Part shown: in pieces, positions 10,452 through 18,096 of the stretch
How the letters are laid out: every line of letters starts with the position of its first letter
Numbering within the stretch: position 1 is the first letter of the stretch
Assembly (NCBI GenBank): GCA_963579025.1
Contig: CAUZFZ010000011.1
Location: forward strand, 49,598-113,597
Source: CAUZFZ01 sp963579025
Lineage (GTDB): Bacteria; Planctomycetota; Planctomycetia; Planctomycetales; Planctomycetaceae
Direction of reading: 5' to 3'
Length of the DNA: 64,000 nucleotides
Notes under the pieces: generated by a model
Database searches by the model: none
What the model was told of the DNA's origin: nothing
Seen by the model: the letters and a program-made list of their open reading frames with translations, nothing else
Program-made: the position numbers and the translations under genes

Positions 10452-10581
10452 ACTGTCAGGCACCCGATATTCGCTCTCCGACGCTGTGTCGGCGAATTGA
10501 CGACCGGCAGATAACATGCCCGCCCGCCATGACGTATTCAGCAGATGGTGGGTGAGGACAATTTCTTTGCGGAGACTGGCG

Positions 10582-12087
10582 ATGTATGCAGACACAGGAC
10601 GTCGTGTGATCGCGTCGATTGCACTGATTCTCATTCTGCCCGCATTCTGCGTTGCCCAGGACGCGCTGCCGATTTTCAGCGCCCTCGAACAGGGCGTGTA
10701 CAAGGTCATCGACGGTGCCGAAAAGTCTGTCGTTGCGATTACCCGTATCCCTCTGGCGCCGCGCCAGCTGGATCGAACAGCAGCGCGACATCCGTTTGGA
10801 TTGCCCGAGGGACTGCGTGCTCAGCGGGCTACGGCACCAAAGCCAGTGGCGGGTGAATTCGGGACGGGCATCATCGTCGCGCCGCCGAACGATCCATCGA
10901 AGCGATTCGTGCTGACGTGCTATCACGTCGTCGAAGGCGGTCAGCCTTTCCGCAACGACGGCATCATCCGATCGGAAGCCCGACTCTCGATCCGGTTCAG
11001 TCGCACACAGTCGGCACCCGCGGTGATCTTCGCGGCCGACCCGCGCAGCGACCTCGCCGTTCTCGCCTTCAACCCGCAGGATGCCGGGCTGTCTCCCGCT
11101 GATCTGCCGGCATTGCCTCTGTCGGCTGCCGTGCGTATTCGCAAAGGTCAGTTTGCGATCTCGCTCGGAAATCCGTACGCCATTGCACGCGACGGTTCTC
11201 CCAGCGTCAGCCTGGGACTGATCAGCAACATTTCGCGATTTCCCTTTCCGACCGATGAAGCGGAGAAGGACACGATTCACCATTACGGCACGCTGCTGCA
11301 TGTGGATACACGCCTCGGTCCAGGAACGAGCGGCGGAGCCCTGCTGAACAGCGATGGCGAGCTGATTGGCATTTCAACCTCGCTGGCGGCTCTGGAAGGC
11401 TACGAAACGGCGGTCGGGTATGCCGTGCCAATCAACAGCTCAACTCGGCGGATCATTCACGATCTGCTGAAAGGTTACGAAGTTGAGTACGGGTTTCTTG
11501 GTGTTCTGCCAGGTCATCGTTCGACGTCTCAGCAGTTCGGCAGTACGCACCGCCGAACTGGACTCGTGGTGTCCCGCATCATGCCGGATTCGCCAGCCTA
11601 TCGTACTGGCCTCAGGCAGGCCGATGTGATCCTGGCGATCAACGGACACGAGATCATCGAGACCGACGATCTGTTCCGCGAAGTCGGACTGCTGGCACCG
11701 GGCAGCAAAGCCCTGTTTCGAATTCTGCGGAATGGCGTCAAGCATATCAGCGTCGACATCGCCAAATGGCCCGTGCGCGAGCCTGGTCGGATTATCACGT
11801 CGAACAACCGGTTTTCAGCCTGGCGAGGATTGCGAGTCGACTGGCCTACGTCACGCAGTCGACATGTTGATTACGACGGCGAGCCCTATCCCCGGGCCGT
11901 TCTCGTGAATTCTGTTGAAACCAATTCGTCGGGGCAGTCGGCCGGACTGAAGGACGGTGACCTGATCGCAACCGTCGACGGCAAATCCGTCGAGACTCCG
12001 ACGGCGTTCGCAAATGCTGTCCGCACGATCCGCGGTGACGCGCGAATCCGACTGCACGATGGCAAAGAACTGGTCGTGCATCCGTGA
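10582..12087 (+). CDS. secreted trypsin-like (HtrA-type) serine protease with two PDZ domains
   Basis: A 501-residue exported protease. The start at ATG 10582 is preceded by GGAG at 7-nt spacing and gives a clean signal peptide (about 1-26, VIASIALILILPAFCVAQ); an upstream in-frame ATG at 10516 is less likely. The chymotrypsin-fold domain shows the triad H115 (FVLTCYHVVEG), D157 (DPRSDLAVL) and S250 (GPGTSGGALL); family members more often read GNSGG. PDZ domains lie at about 303-393 and 413-498, where DegP/DegQ proteins also have two. A role in periplasmic protein quality control or signalling is inferred. Its stop overlaps the start of the next gene (GTGA), so the two are translationally coupled. 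Confidence 0.88.
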   Translation: MYADTGRRVIASIALILILPAFCVAQDALPIFSALEQGVYKVIDGAEKSVVAITRIPLAPRQLDRTAARHPFGLPEGLRAQRATAPKPVAGEFGTGIIVAPPNDPSKRFVLTCYHVVEGGQPFRNDGIIRSEARLSIRFSRTQSAPAVIFAADPRSDLAVLAFNPQDAGLSPADLPALPLSAAVRIRKGQFAISLGNPYAIARDGSPSVSLGLISNISRFPFPTDEAEKDTIHHYGTLLHVDTRLGPGTSGGALLNSDGELIGISTSLAALEGYETAVGYAVPINSSTRRIIHDLLKGYEVEYGFLGVLPGHRSTSQQFGSTHRRTGLVVSRIMPDSPAYRTGLRQADVILAINGHEIIETDDLFREVGLLAPGSKALFRILRNGVKHISVDIAKWPVREPGRIITSNNRFSAWRGLRVDWPTSRSRHVDYDGEPYPRAVLVNSVETNSSGQSAGLKDGDLIATVDGKSVETPTAFANAVRTIRGDARIRLHDGKELVVHP

Positions 12088-13166
12088 GGTGTTTCGTGCA
12101 GCGCTGTCGAAACATCGGGCGAGTCAGGCGACCCGCCGCATTTAGTTGTATCGCTGTCTGCCGCGTTGCCGTTTGTCACGCCGTGCTGAGTTCGCTGGTC
12201 CAGGCCGATGAAGTCGTTGTTCAGGCCTCGACCGCTCGCAGCCGGATCACCATTACGGGTGAGATACTTGAGTACAACGGTCGCTTTCTGGTCATTCAGA
12301 CTGGCACGGGTACTGGTCAACAACGATACAGCGCCGCCGAAGTTGTGTCGGTCAAAACCAGCTACACGTCCGCGCACACGGCCGGTCTGCGTCTTTTCAA
12401 AGCCGGTAAGGGCGAGCTGGCACTCCGGGAGTTTGAAACGGCGGTTAGCCAGGAGCCACGAACCTGGGTCCGGCGCGACATTCTGGCACTCCTGATTCGA
12501 TGCGCTCTGCGAGCGGACGATTTCGCGACTGCCGGGTCCCGCTTCAAAATGCTGTATGAGAGCGATCCCGATTCTCCGCAAATCGCCGTCATTCCGCTGT
12601 ACTGGTCGAACAAACCTGCGCGCGGAGCAGCACGACTTCAAGCTGTGAAGTGGTTGACCGACGAGCAATTCGTGATGCGGCTCGTGGGAGCAAGCCTGTT
12701 GATGTTCGATCCCGAGTACGCAGAATCCGCTCGCGACACGATGAAAGAACTGCGGCGTGCACCGGGCGAGCAGATCCGCGAATTCGCCTGGTGGCAGCAG
12801 TGGCGGCTGAGCATCCACTCGAAAGAAGTCAGCGACTTCGACATCGAACGCTGGGAAGATCGAATCGTCGGTATCGCACCCGTCATGCGAGCCGGTCCGT
12901 ATTTCGTGCTGGGACAGGGCTACCTGGTACGACAGGACTTCGATCTGGCAGCCGCGGCGTTTCTGCAGCTCCCCCTGGTCTATCAGTCCGATCACCCGAT
13001 CACCGGGCAGGCCTGCTTCGAGGCCGGTCAGTCGCTGGCTCGAATCGGCCAAACGGAAGAAGCCGCCCGGCTTTATCGGGAGGTGATCGACCGCTTCCAC
13101 TGGACGCCAGCAGCGCGGTCGGCCGAGTCGTTGCTCAATCGGTCGCCGGAAGCAGACACTCCGTAG
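12084..13166 (+). CDS. secreted TPR-like repeat protein coupled to the upstream protease
   Basis: A 360-residue protein with GTG start inside the GTGA overlap with the protease stop. The N-terminus is basic and then hydrophobic (about 15-42, ending LSSLVQADE), consistent with a signal peptide. Residues 45-90 form a small beta-rich part (ITITGEILEYNGRFLVIQTG). About 95-340 is helical and TPR-like, with units such as GLRLFKAGKGELALREFETA and AGQSLARIGQTEEAARLYRE. Such repeats bind protein partners; the protease is the obvious candidate given coupling. The stop codon lies inside the arm of a palindromic repeat (13161-13237). Confidence 0.75.
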   Translation: MRCFVQRCRNIGRVRRPAAFSCIAVCRVAVCHAVLSSLVQADEVVVQASTARSRITITGEILEYNGRFLVIQTGTGTGQQRYSAAEVVSVKTSYTSAHTAGLRLFKAGKGELALREFETAVSQEPRTWVRRDILALLIRCALRADDFATAGSRFKMLYESDPDSPQIAVIPLYWSNKPARGAARLQAVKWLTDEQFVMRLVGASLLMFDPEYAESARDTMKELRRAPGEQIREFAWWQQWRLSIHSKEVSDFDIERWEDRIVGIAPVMRAGPYFVLGQGYLVRQDFDLAAAAFLQLPLVYQSDHPITGQACFEAGQSLARIGQTEEAARLYREVIDRFHWTPAARSAESLLNRSPEADTP

Positions 13167-13237
13167 CCGAAGTCACCAGACTTTGGTCATTCGTGCCGTC
13201 TGGAAACCTGACCAAAGTCTGACGAATTCGGCTACGG
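13161..13237. repeat. palindromic repeat overlapping the end of a gene
   Basis: Arms at 13161-13188 and 13210-13237 (28 nt each, three mismatches) enclose a 21-nt loop. The arms read CCGTAGCCGAA at the outer end and AGACTTTGGTC at the inner end. The left arm supplies the TAG stop of the TPR-like gene. It stands between two convergent genes and could terminate both. The sequence resembles a dispersed planctomycete intergenic palindrome (recalled, not searched). Confidence 0.7.
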
Positions 13238-13265
13238 CAGACCAAGAGCTACCGAGTCCCGCTAG

Positions 13266-14642
13266 TCAGAGCAACTCCGTGATCGGCTCGCTGTCAGTCA
13301 GGATCGGAACCGGGCGGCCGGCGTGGTCGTTGAAGGCCTGAGACGGGTCGATCCCCATGACGCGGTAGATTGTCGCCAGGAGGGCCCCCGGTTTCAGGGC
13401 GCGACGGATGGGATGCTCGGCTTTGCTGTTCGTCTCACCAACGAACTGGCCACCACGCAGTCCCCCGCCAGCGACCATAGCCGAGATCGCGTTACCCCAG
13501 TGATCGCGGCCGGGGATCGGAATTCCAGGCTGGCCTTTGTTGAGTCGCGGTGTGCGACCGAATTCACCCATCACGACCAGCAGAACGTCGTCCAGCATGC
13601 CGCGGATTTCCAGATCGTCGAGCAGCGCCGCAACGGCCTGGTCAACGACTGCGAGTTTCGGTCCGTGACCTTTTTCGATCCGCGAGTGATCGTCCCAGTG
13701 CGGCATGTCGACCGTCACGAAACTGACACCGGCTTCCACCATGCGGCGGGCCATCAAGGTGTAGTGGCCCCACGGACCGCGTCCGTACTTGTCTCGTAAT
13801 CGAGGGTCTTCGCGCTCCATGTCGAGCGCTTCGCGAGCCTGCGGTGAGGACAGCAGGTCGACCGCCTGCTGCTGGCAGCGGTCCATCGAGTCCATCATGC
13901 CGGACTGGTCAATATCGCGACGAATTCCGTCGAGTCGATCCAGCAGGCTCAGTCGCGACGCCGAGCGAGCCTGATCGGACTTCTGGATGCTCGCCAGGAC
14001 TTCCGGTGGCTTGATGGCGGCGTTTGACGTCGCGGCGAGATACCGTTGCTGGTTGTTGACTTGAAACGGGTTGTACGCCGTGCCCAGATAAGCTCCTCCC
14101 TGATAGCCGGGATAGATGTAAACGCTGTGAGCCGACGGAAGACCGACGTACGGCGGCATCCCCGGCTGATTCGCTCCGCGAACGCGGGCGACGTACGACC
14201 CGACCGACGGGAACATCTGAGCCTTGTTGACCGACGTTGATCCAAAGCGTCCCGTCAGCATCCAGTGCGCGGCGGCGAAATGATCGCCGTTGTCGTGATG
14301 CAGCGAGCGAATGAAGGCCATTTTGTCGGCGTGTTTTGTGTGCAGCGGCATCGACCCGGAAACGAACATCCCGGGCACATTCGTCTGCAGAGCATCCCAC
14401 GGTCCGCGGTATTCCGACGGGGCTTCAGGTTTTGGATCGTACGATTCGAGCTGACTTGGTCCTCCATCCAGCCACATCAGAATTACGGATTTTCCGTTTC
14501 TGGTGGCGGCTCCTTGCGACTGAAGTCGCAGCAGGTCGGACAGAGACAGACCAAGACAGCCAAGGAAACCGGCTTTGAGCGCCGTTCGTCGCGAATGCCC
14601 AGCGCAGTTTGCACGGGTTCGACCTTCAGCAATGTGCAGCAT
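13266..14642 (-). CDS. DUF1501 family secreted protein
   Basis: A 458-residue DUF1501 protein, a family with a sulfatase/alkaline-phosphatase-like fold that is greatly expanded in planctomycetes. The N-terminus has a Tat-like signal (HSRRTALKAGFLGCLGLSLS). Family signatures are visible: SVILMWLDGGPSQLESYDPK at about 52-71, SLHHDNGDHFAAAHWMLTG at about 114-132, TVDMPHWDDHS near 312 and MGEFGRTPR followed by GRDHWG near the C-terminus. These Asp and His residues suggest a metal site, but no activity has been assigned to the family that I can name. Such genes usually sit beside a DUF1549/DUF1553 cytochrome gene; none is adjacent here. Confidence 0.9.
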   Translation of the reverse strand: MLHIAEGRTRANCAGHSRRTALKAGFLGCLGLSLSDLLRLQSQGAATRNGKSVILMWLDGGPSQLESYDPKPEAPSEYRGPWDALQTNVPGMFVSGSMPLHTKHADKMAFIRSLHHDNGDHFAAAHWMLTGRFGSTSVNKAQMFPSVGSYVARVRGANQPGMPPYVGLPSAHSVYIYPGYQGGAYLGTAYNPFQVNNQQRYLAATSNAAIKPPEVLASIQKSDQARSASRLSLLDRLDGIRRDIDQSGMMDSMDRCQQQAVDLLSSPQAREALDMEREDPRLRDKYGRGPWGHYTLMARRMVEAGVSFVTVDMPHWDDHSRIEKGHGPKLAVVDQAVAALLDDLEIRGMLDDVLLVVMGEFGRTPRLNKGQPGIPIPGRDHWGNAISAMVAGGGLRGGQFVGETNSKAEHPIRRALKPGALLATIYRVMGIDPSQAFNDHAGRPVPILTDSEPITELL

Positions 14643-14829
14643 GTATTGAGTCCGGCAGATGCAGGTGAGTCCGGCGGTCGCGAGTCAGGTTCTCCACTCG
14701 GCGTAAGCGACTCGCACGCCATCCAGATATCGTATCAGAATGCCGTGACGCGACAGCGTATGTTGTCGCGGCCGGCGGCATTGCAATGAATCCCCGGCCG
14801 ACCGTCCAGATTACGCCCGGCACGGCCAC

Positions 14830-15201
14830 GTGCAGAACCACGAAACGCTGGAGCACTTCGCCGCGACGGGTTTCATCACATCTGGCGGTCTGGCATTCAT
14901 AGTCTATCCCGTTTACCGACGGCTTCAGAAAAAACGCATCCTGCGCGAGGGACTCAGCGCCACCGGGCAAGTCACGCGCGTGACTCGCATGAACGTCGAG
15001 GTCAACGGCAGGGATCTGTACCGCGTCGCAGTGTCGTATGAGGTCGACGGCCAGAACCACTCCTGCTCCATCAAGACCTACCGCGACCAGGCCGACCGAG
15101 CACGCCGGCTGTCAGAATCCGGCACGCCGGTCGAAGTCCTCTACGACCCGAAAAGCCCCCGACACTGCGTATGCCTCGACCTGATCTTCGTTTATGGGTA
15201 A
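14830..15201 (+). CDS. DUF3592-like membrane-anchored protein
   Basis: A 123-residue protein beginning with GTG 14830. One hydrophobic segment (about 13-28, TGFITSGGLAFIVYPVY) is followed by a basic stretch and a small beta domain: GLSATGQVTRVTR, then YRVAVSYEVDGQNHSCSI, ending VEVLYDPKSPRHCVCLD. The G-x-V, Y-x-V-x-G and VLYDPxxP pattern is that of DUF3592, whose function is unknown. DUF3592 proteins commonly have a second C-terminal helix, which is absent or very short here. The start is uncertain because no strong ribosome site was seen. Confidence 0.6.
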   Translation: MQNHETLEHFAATGFITSGGLAFIVYPVYRRLQKKRILREGLSATGQVTRVTRMNVEVNGRDLYRVAVSYEVDGQNHSCSIKTYRDQADRARRLSESGTPVEVLYDPKSPRHCVCLDLIFVYG

Positions 15202-15502
15202 CTCGAGGGTTGTTGCCGTTCGGAGAAAAAGCCGACCAGATGGCCCTGTGGCTTGCCAGTTTGCCATGCAAACGGAGACCGGATGCGTCAGGAGGCAATG
15301 GCTTCTGACGGCTTGAAGCTGACGGGTTCTACTCCATCCGCTGGGTTCCCTGTGTCCCCCACGGCTGCGCTGCCCTAGTCGCGAGCAATAGGGCCACTCT
15401 TTATTGAATTGCTGATCAACCCGGGCTACCCCAGGGGCTACATTAGGCAGCAACGAACGAACCACGTTTCCGACGTGTGTGTCACAACGTCACGGAATCC
15501 CA
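15202..15502. other. intergenic region without recognised gene
   Basis: No gene was called in these 300 bases. The minus strand holds an open frame (15112-15465) containing NVAPGVARVDQQFNKEWPY, a peptide I recall as recurring in planctomycete hypothetical proteins that are really translations of a dispersed intergenic repeat. Only one copy is present here, so repeat status cannot be shown from this window. Confidence 0.4.
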
Positions 15503-16261
15503 ATGCACAACAAAAAAGCATATGAACGCCACTACTTCGAGTTGCTCAAATTGAAGATCGCCGTTCCCGAAGGCGAAATCAATTTCGACGGCGAATCCCC
15601 TGATGTGCGCGTCAAGTGCACTCATGAAACGCTCGGCGTCGAAGTCTCCCGTTTATTCAAACAGGCTCGTGGAAATCAACCACCGCCTCAGCAGGAAGAA
15701 GCTGAACAGCAGTTGATTGTTCAGTCCGCGCAAAAGATTGTCGAACAAACTGGAGTCACCTCGCTGATGGTTTCGGTGCACTTTGGTGCGTATCCGCTGC
15801 TTCGAAAATCTGATCGCGATTGTCTTTCTCGCCAGATTGCCGAACTCGTCATCGACCACGCGCCAGCGGTCGACCCTTTTGTCGGGCTCGACAACGACTT
15901 CTGTGACTTGCAACGCTTCCCTGAGAAGATCTCGGCAATACACATTCTGCGTGACTCGCAGTTGACGTCGCATCACTGGCAGAACGGTAGCGGAGGATGG
16001 GTTGACTCCAGCTTTTGCGGCGACCTTCAATCGAGAATCGACGAAAAGAATCTACTATATCGCGATTACCTAAAAGAATGTGATCGCTGCTGGCTCATTG
16101 TCGCAGCGGACTGGGAAGGCGAATCGTCGTTCTATCAGTTCACTGAAGAAATGGCTCAGCACGAATTTGTCTCTGAATTCGAACGGACCTTTTTCATCGA
16201 TGGTTTCACAATTGAAGTTCATGAACTTCGCACGTCATTTCGCAAACAAGCTGCCTGCTAA
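15503..16261 (+). CDS. hypothetical protein with possible PD-(D/E)XK nuclease core
   Basis: A 252-residue protein of unknown family; the frame also opens at GTG 15479, eight codons earlier. It is visibly more AT-rich than its neighbours. Residues about 25-50 read INFDGESPDVRVKC and then LGVEVSRLF: an Asp after Pro in one strand and a Glu in the next, as in the PD-(D/E)XK nuclease fold. The usual Lys of the ExK element is absent (EVS), so activity is doubtful. The rest is mixed alpha/beta, with paired acidic and aromatic residues (ECDRCWLIVAADWEGESS). No partner gene such as a methylase is adjacent. Position beside the toxin-antitoxin and repeat region fits an accessory gene. Confidence 0.6.
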   Translation: MHNKKAYERHYFELLKLKIAVPEGEINFDGESPDVRVKCTHETLGVEVSRLFKQARGNQPPPQQEEAEQQLIVQSAQKIVEQTGVTSLMVSVHFGAYPLLRKSDRDCLSRQIAELVIDHAPAVDPFVGLDNDFCDLQRFPEKISAIHILRDSQLTSHHWQNGSGGWVDSSFCGDLQSRIDEKNLLYRDYLKECDRCWLIVAADWEGESSFYQFTEEMAQHEFVSEFERTFFIDGFTIEVHELRTSFRKQAAC

Positions 16262-16658
16262 CAAATACAGCGTTCCGTCGAGCACAGCCGAGACAGAACG
16301 GTTTGTTCGAGAAGCCCGGGTGTTTTGATTTGACTCCCGTCTGCTGTGAGCTATCGGCAAAAGCTCTGGGGGAGGGTCGGGCGGCAGAACCTGAGAAGTC
16401 GTCGTCACCGGGAGTGGCCGCCTGTGAGATCCGTTTACGCGGCACGCGGCCAGAGCCGACGACGCGGTCTCTACCAATCGTTTGCGTCGAGACCGGCTGG
16501 TTCGTCCAGACATGGTACAGCCGTCGCCGAGACTCGACGCATCTTCCACGGTCACGGCAGGGTGGCGCTGGAATTGCGAGTGTGCCACTGCTTATGGACG
16601 TCCGGTCAGGGCCTTCGAGGAAGGGATCGGCCAACTGTTGTCAGCGGGATTTATCCGT

Positions 16659-16823
16659 GGGTTCGCACTGCCATCTGTGGGATATCTGACAGGCCCACGG
16701 ATGGCAACGCGGACCCACGGATACGATTGAGGTCGACTAACGGCCATGGCTTCTGAGCTTGTGTCGGAATCCGTGTAGATGATTCCGTCGTCGGACGCAC
16801 GGCGTAGGATGGGCACTCTTGCC
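16659..16823. repeat. 165-bp direct repeat, copy A
   Basis: It aligns without gaps to 17801-17965 (offset 1142) with about 13 differences by eye. Its left part folds into a hairpin with 29-nt arms at 16653-16681 and 16694-16722 (four mismatches, 12-nt loop). The right part contains GTAGGATGGGCACTC. The same strand orientation in both copies makes them direct repeats flanking the toxin-antitoxin pair. Confidence 0.85.
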
Positions 16824-16917
16824 GGTCGGTTGTACACAAGTCTCGCAGGGGCAACGCCCTGGACAGTTGCCTGGCCCAGCCCGAAGGGCTGGGTATTCGG
16901 ATGGTGACAAAACATAG

Positions 16918-16972
16918 AGGGCCAACGGCCCGGTCATTTGCTTTCAGAATCAACTGTCGGGCCGTTGGTCCT
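16918..16972. repeat. inverted repeat, 15-nt arms
   Basis: Arms AGGGCCAACGGCCCG (16918-16932) and CGGGCCGTTGGTCCT (16958-16972) pair with one mismatch around a 25-nt loop. It lies between repeat copy A and the antitoxin gene and belongs to the same palindrome-rich block. Confidence 0.65.
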
Positions 16973-17132
16973 ACAGGAACTCTGGCGCCGGGTGAACCGG
17001 TCGCAGGCCGTCGATTACTCGGTTTGGCTAGTTCCTCGATTCACAGTGGCCTCATCGATCGGCACAATGGTTGACCGTGGGTGGGGCGAGAATTCGATTC
17101 ACCGCGCGAGAGAATCTGGACAGGAGTAGACG

Positions 17133-17357
17133 ATGAGCCAACCGATTTTGATTAGTGAAATCCGGCAGCTCTCCGTGGCAGAGCGACTGCTGCTGGTTGA
17201 GGAGATCTGGGACAGCATCAGCGACGAGCCGGATTCCTGGTCGCTCAGCCCGGAGCAGCGGCAGGAACTTGAACGTCGCGCAGATGCTCATCGACGGAAC
17301 CCGGACGAGGGCTGCACCTGGAATGAAGTGAAAGCCGGCCTACGGAACCGGGCATGA
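17133..17357 (+). CDS. addiction module antitoxin (PF09720/TIGR02574-like)
   Basis: A 74-residue protein matching the 'putative addiction module component' family: ILISEIRQLSVAERLLLVEE, then IWDSISDEPDSWSLSPEQ, and a C-terminal half with ELERRADAHRRNPDEG and TWNEVKAGL. Length and pattern are typical for the antitoxin partner of RelE/ParE toxins. It should bind and neutralise the downstream toxin and may repress the operon. An AGGAG site precedes the ATG. Its TGA stop overlaps the toxin start (ATGA), so the two are coupled. Assignment rests on family resemblance and gene order. Confidence 0.88.
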   Translation: MSQPILISEIRQLSVAERLLLVEEIWDSISDEPDSWSLSPEQRQELERRADAHRRNPDEGCTWNEVKAGLRNRA

Positions 17358-17650
17358 AGTATTCACTGATAATCCGACCGGAAGCGCGTGAGGAAATCGA
17401 ACAGGCGTTCGACTGGTATCAATCCCGCCGCGACGGATTGGGATTTGAGTTCGAAGGCTGTCTTGAAGAGGCGTTGGCCCGCATTCTGAGAGATCCGGAG
17501 TCATACGCCGCAATTTTCGATGATGTCTGCCGTGTCCCTGTGCGACGGTTTCCCTTCGGAATCTTCTATCGGACGACCGGAAGTCAAGTGGCCGTGATCG
17601 CCGTCTACCATAGCCAGCGCGACCTGAAGCGACTCCATGAACGTGAATGA
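17354..17650 (+). CDS. RelE/ParE family toxin
   Basis: A 98-residue toxin of the RelE/ParE superfamily. Typical features are the N-terminal strand and helix (YSLIIRPEAREEIEQAFDWY), the central helix (FEGCLEEALARILRDPESYA) and the C-terminal strands VRRFPFGIFYRTTGSQVAVI and VYHSQRDLKRL. The RRFPFGIFYR strand and the H-x-x-RD-x-K ending are strongly conserved in this group. Whether it acts on ribosome-bound mRNA (RelE-like) or gyrase (ParE-like) cannot be told from the sequence. It begins inside the antitoxin stop codon. Confidence 0.88.
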   Translation: MKYSLIIRPEAREEIEQAFDWYQSRRDGLGFEFEGCLEEALARILRDPESYAAIFDDVCRVPVRRFPFGIFYRTTGSQVAVIAVYHSQRDLKRLHERE

Positions 17651-17800
17651 GGGTCTCGTCGCACGCACCGCAGACAGTGTTTCTGGTCTCAGTGGGGCAC
17701 TCCAGGTGCCAGGACTTCACAGAAGACGACATACACTGGGACGCTGAACCACCATTCGTTGGCTCCGCTGCGGAGGATCAGGGCTGACGCCACGATCAGG

Positions 17801-17965
17801 GGGTCCTCGCTGCTATCTGTGGGGTATCTGACAGGCCCACGGATGGCAGCGAGGACCCACGGATACGATTGAGGTCGGCCAACGGCCATGCCTTCTGAGC
17901 TTGTGTCGGAATCCGTGTAGACGATTCCGTCGTCGGGCGCGCGGCGTAGGATGGGCACTCTTGCC
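17801..17965. repeat. 165-bp direct repeat, copy B
   Basis: About 92% identical to copy A at 16659-16823. The left part forms a hairpin: 19-nt arms either side of GTATCTGACAGG, with CCCACGGATGGCAGCG in the right arm. Differences between the copies include paired changes in both hairpin arms (for example GCACTGCC/GGCAACGC in A against CGCTGCT/GGCAGCG in B), which hints that the stem matters. Confidence 0.85.
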
Positions 17966-18005
17966 CGTCCCGGAATGACAGACGGGCAGGAGTGCCCATC
18001 CTACG
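17945..18005. repeat. palindrome with 25-nt arms
   Basis: Arms at 17945-17969 (CGTAGGATGGGCACTC...) and 17981-18005 (...GTGCCCATCCTACG) pair at 24 of 25 positions with an 11-nt loop. Copy A carries only the left half of this motif. It may serve as a bidirectional terminator between the toxin gene and gltD. Confidence 0.75.
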
Positions 18006-18096
18006 TTTCCTTGTGACGACGCTGCCTCAGGTAGGGACTGCGGTCGTGATGGGCACCGCGGCAAACTTGAAGATCGAACCGGCTACGAGGGTTGAA

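Larger units (their letters stand above)
16262..17132. other. long repeat-rich intergenic region upstream of toxin-antitoxin genes
   Basis: These 871 bases hold no gene I can support. Present are copy A of a 165-bp direct repeat (16659-16823), a perfect 8-bp stem with GAA loop at 16875-16893 (CCCAGCCC / GGGCTGGG), and an inverted repeat at 16918-16972. The part from 16262 to 16650 has several short open frames of Arg-rich composition and no recognisable domain; it may be decayed sequence. The last 70 bases should contain the promoter of the toxin-antitoxin operon, but no boxes were identified. Confidence 0.6.
17651..18096. other. intergenic region with repeat copy B and strong hairpin
   Basis: This 446-bp gap between the toxin gene and the convergent gltD contains the second copy of the direct repeat (17801-17965) and a near-perfect hairpin (17945-18005) overlapping its right end. 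No gene is supported; short open frames here translate the repeat itself. Confidence 0.65.

Noticed and set aside
11886..13100. A 404-codon minus-strand open frame
   Set aside because: Antisense to the protease and TPR-like genes, which have signal peptides, coupled starts and family motifs.
15112..15465. Minus-strand 117-codon open frame
   Set aside because: It overlaps the end of the DUF3592-like gene and its translation looks like that of an intergenic repeat.
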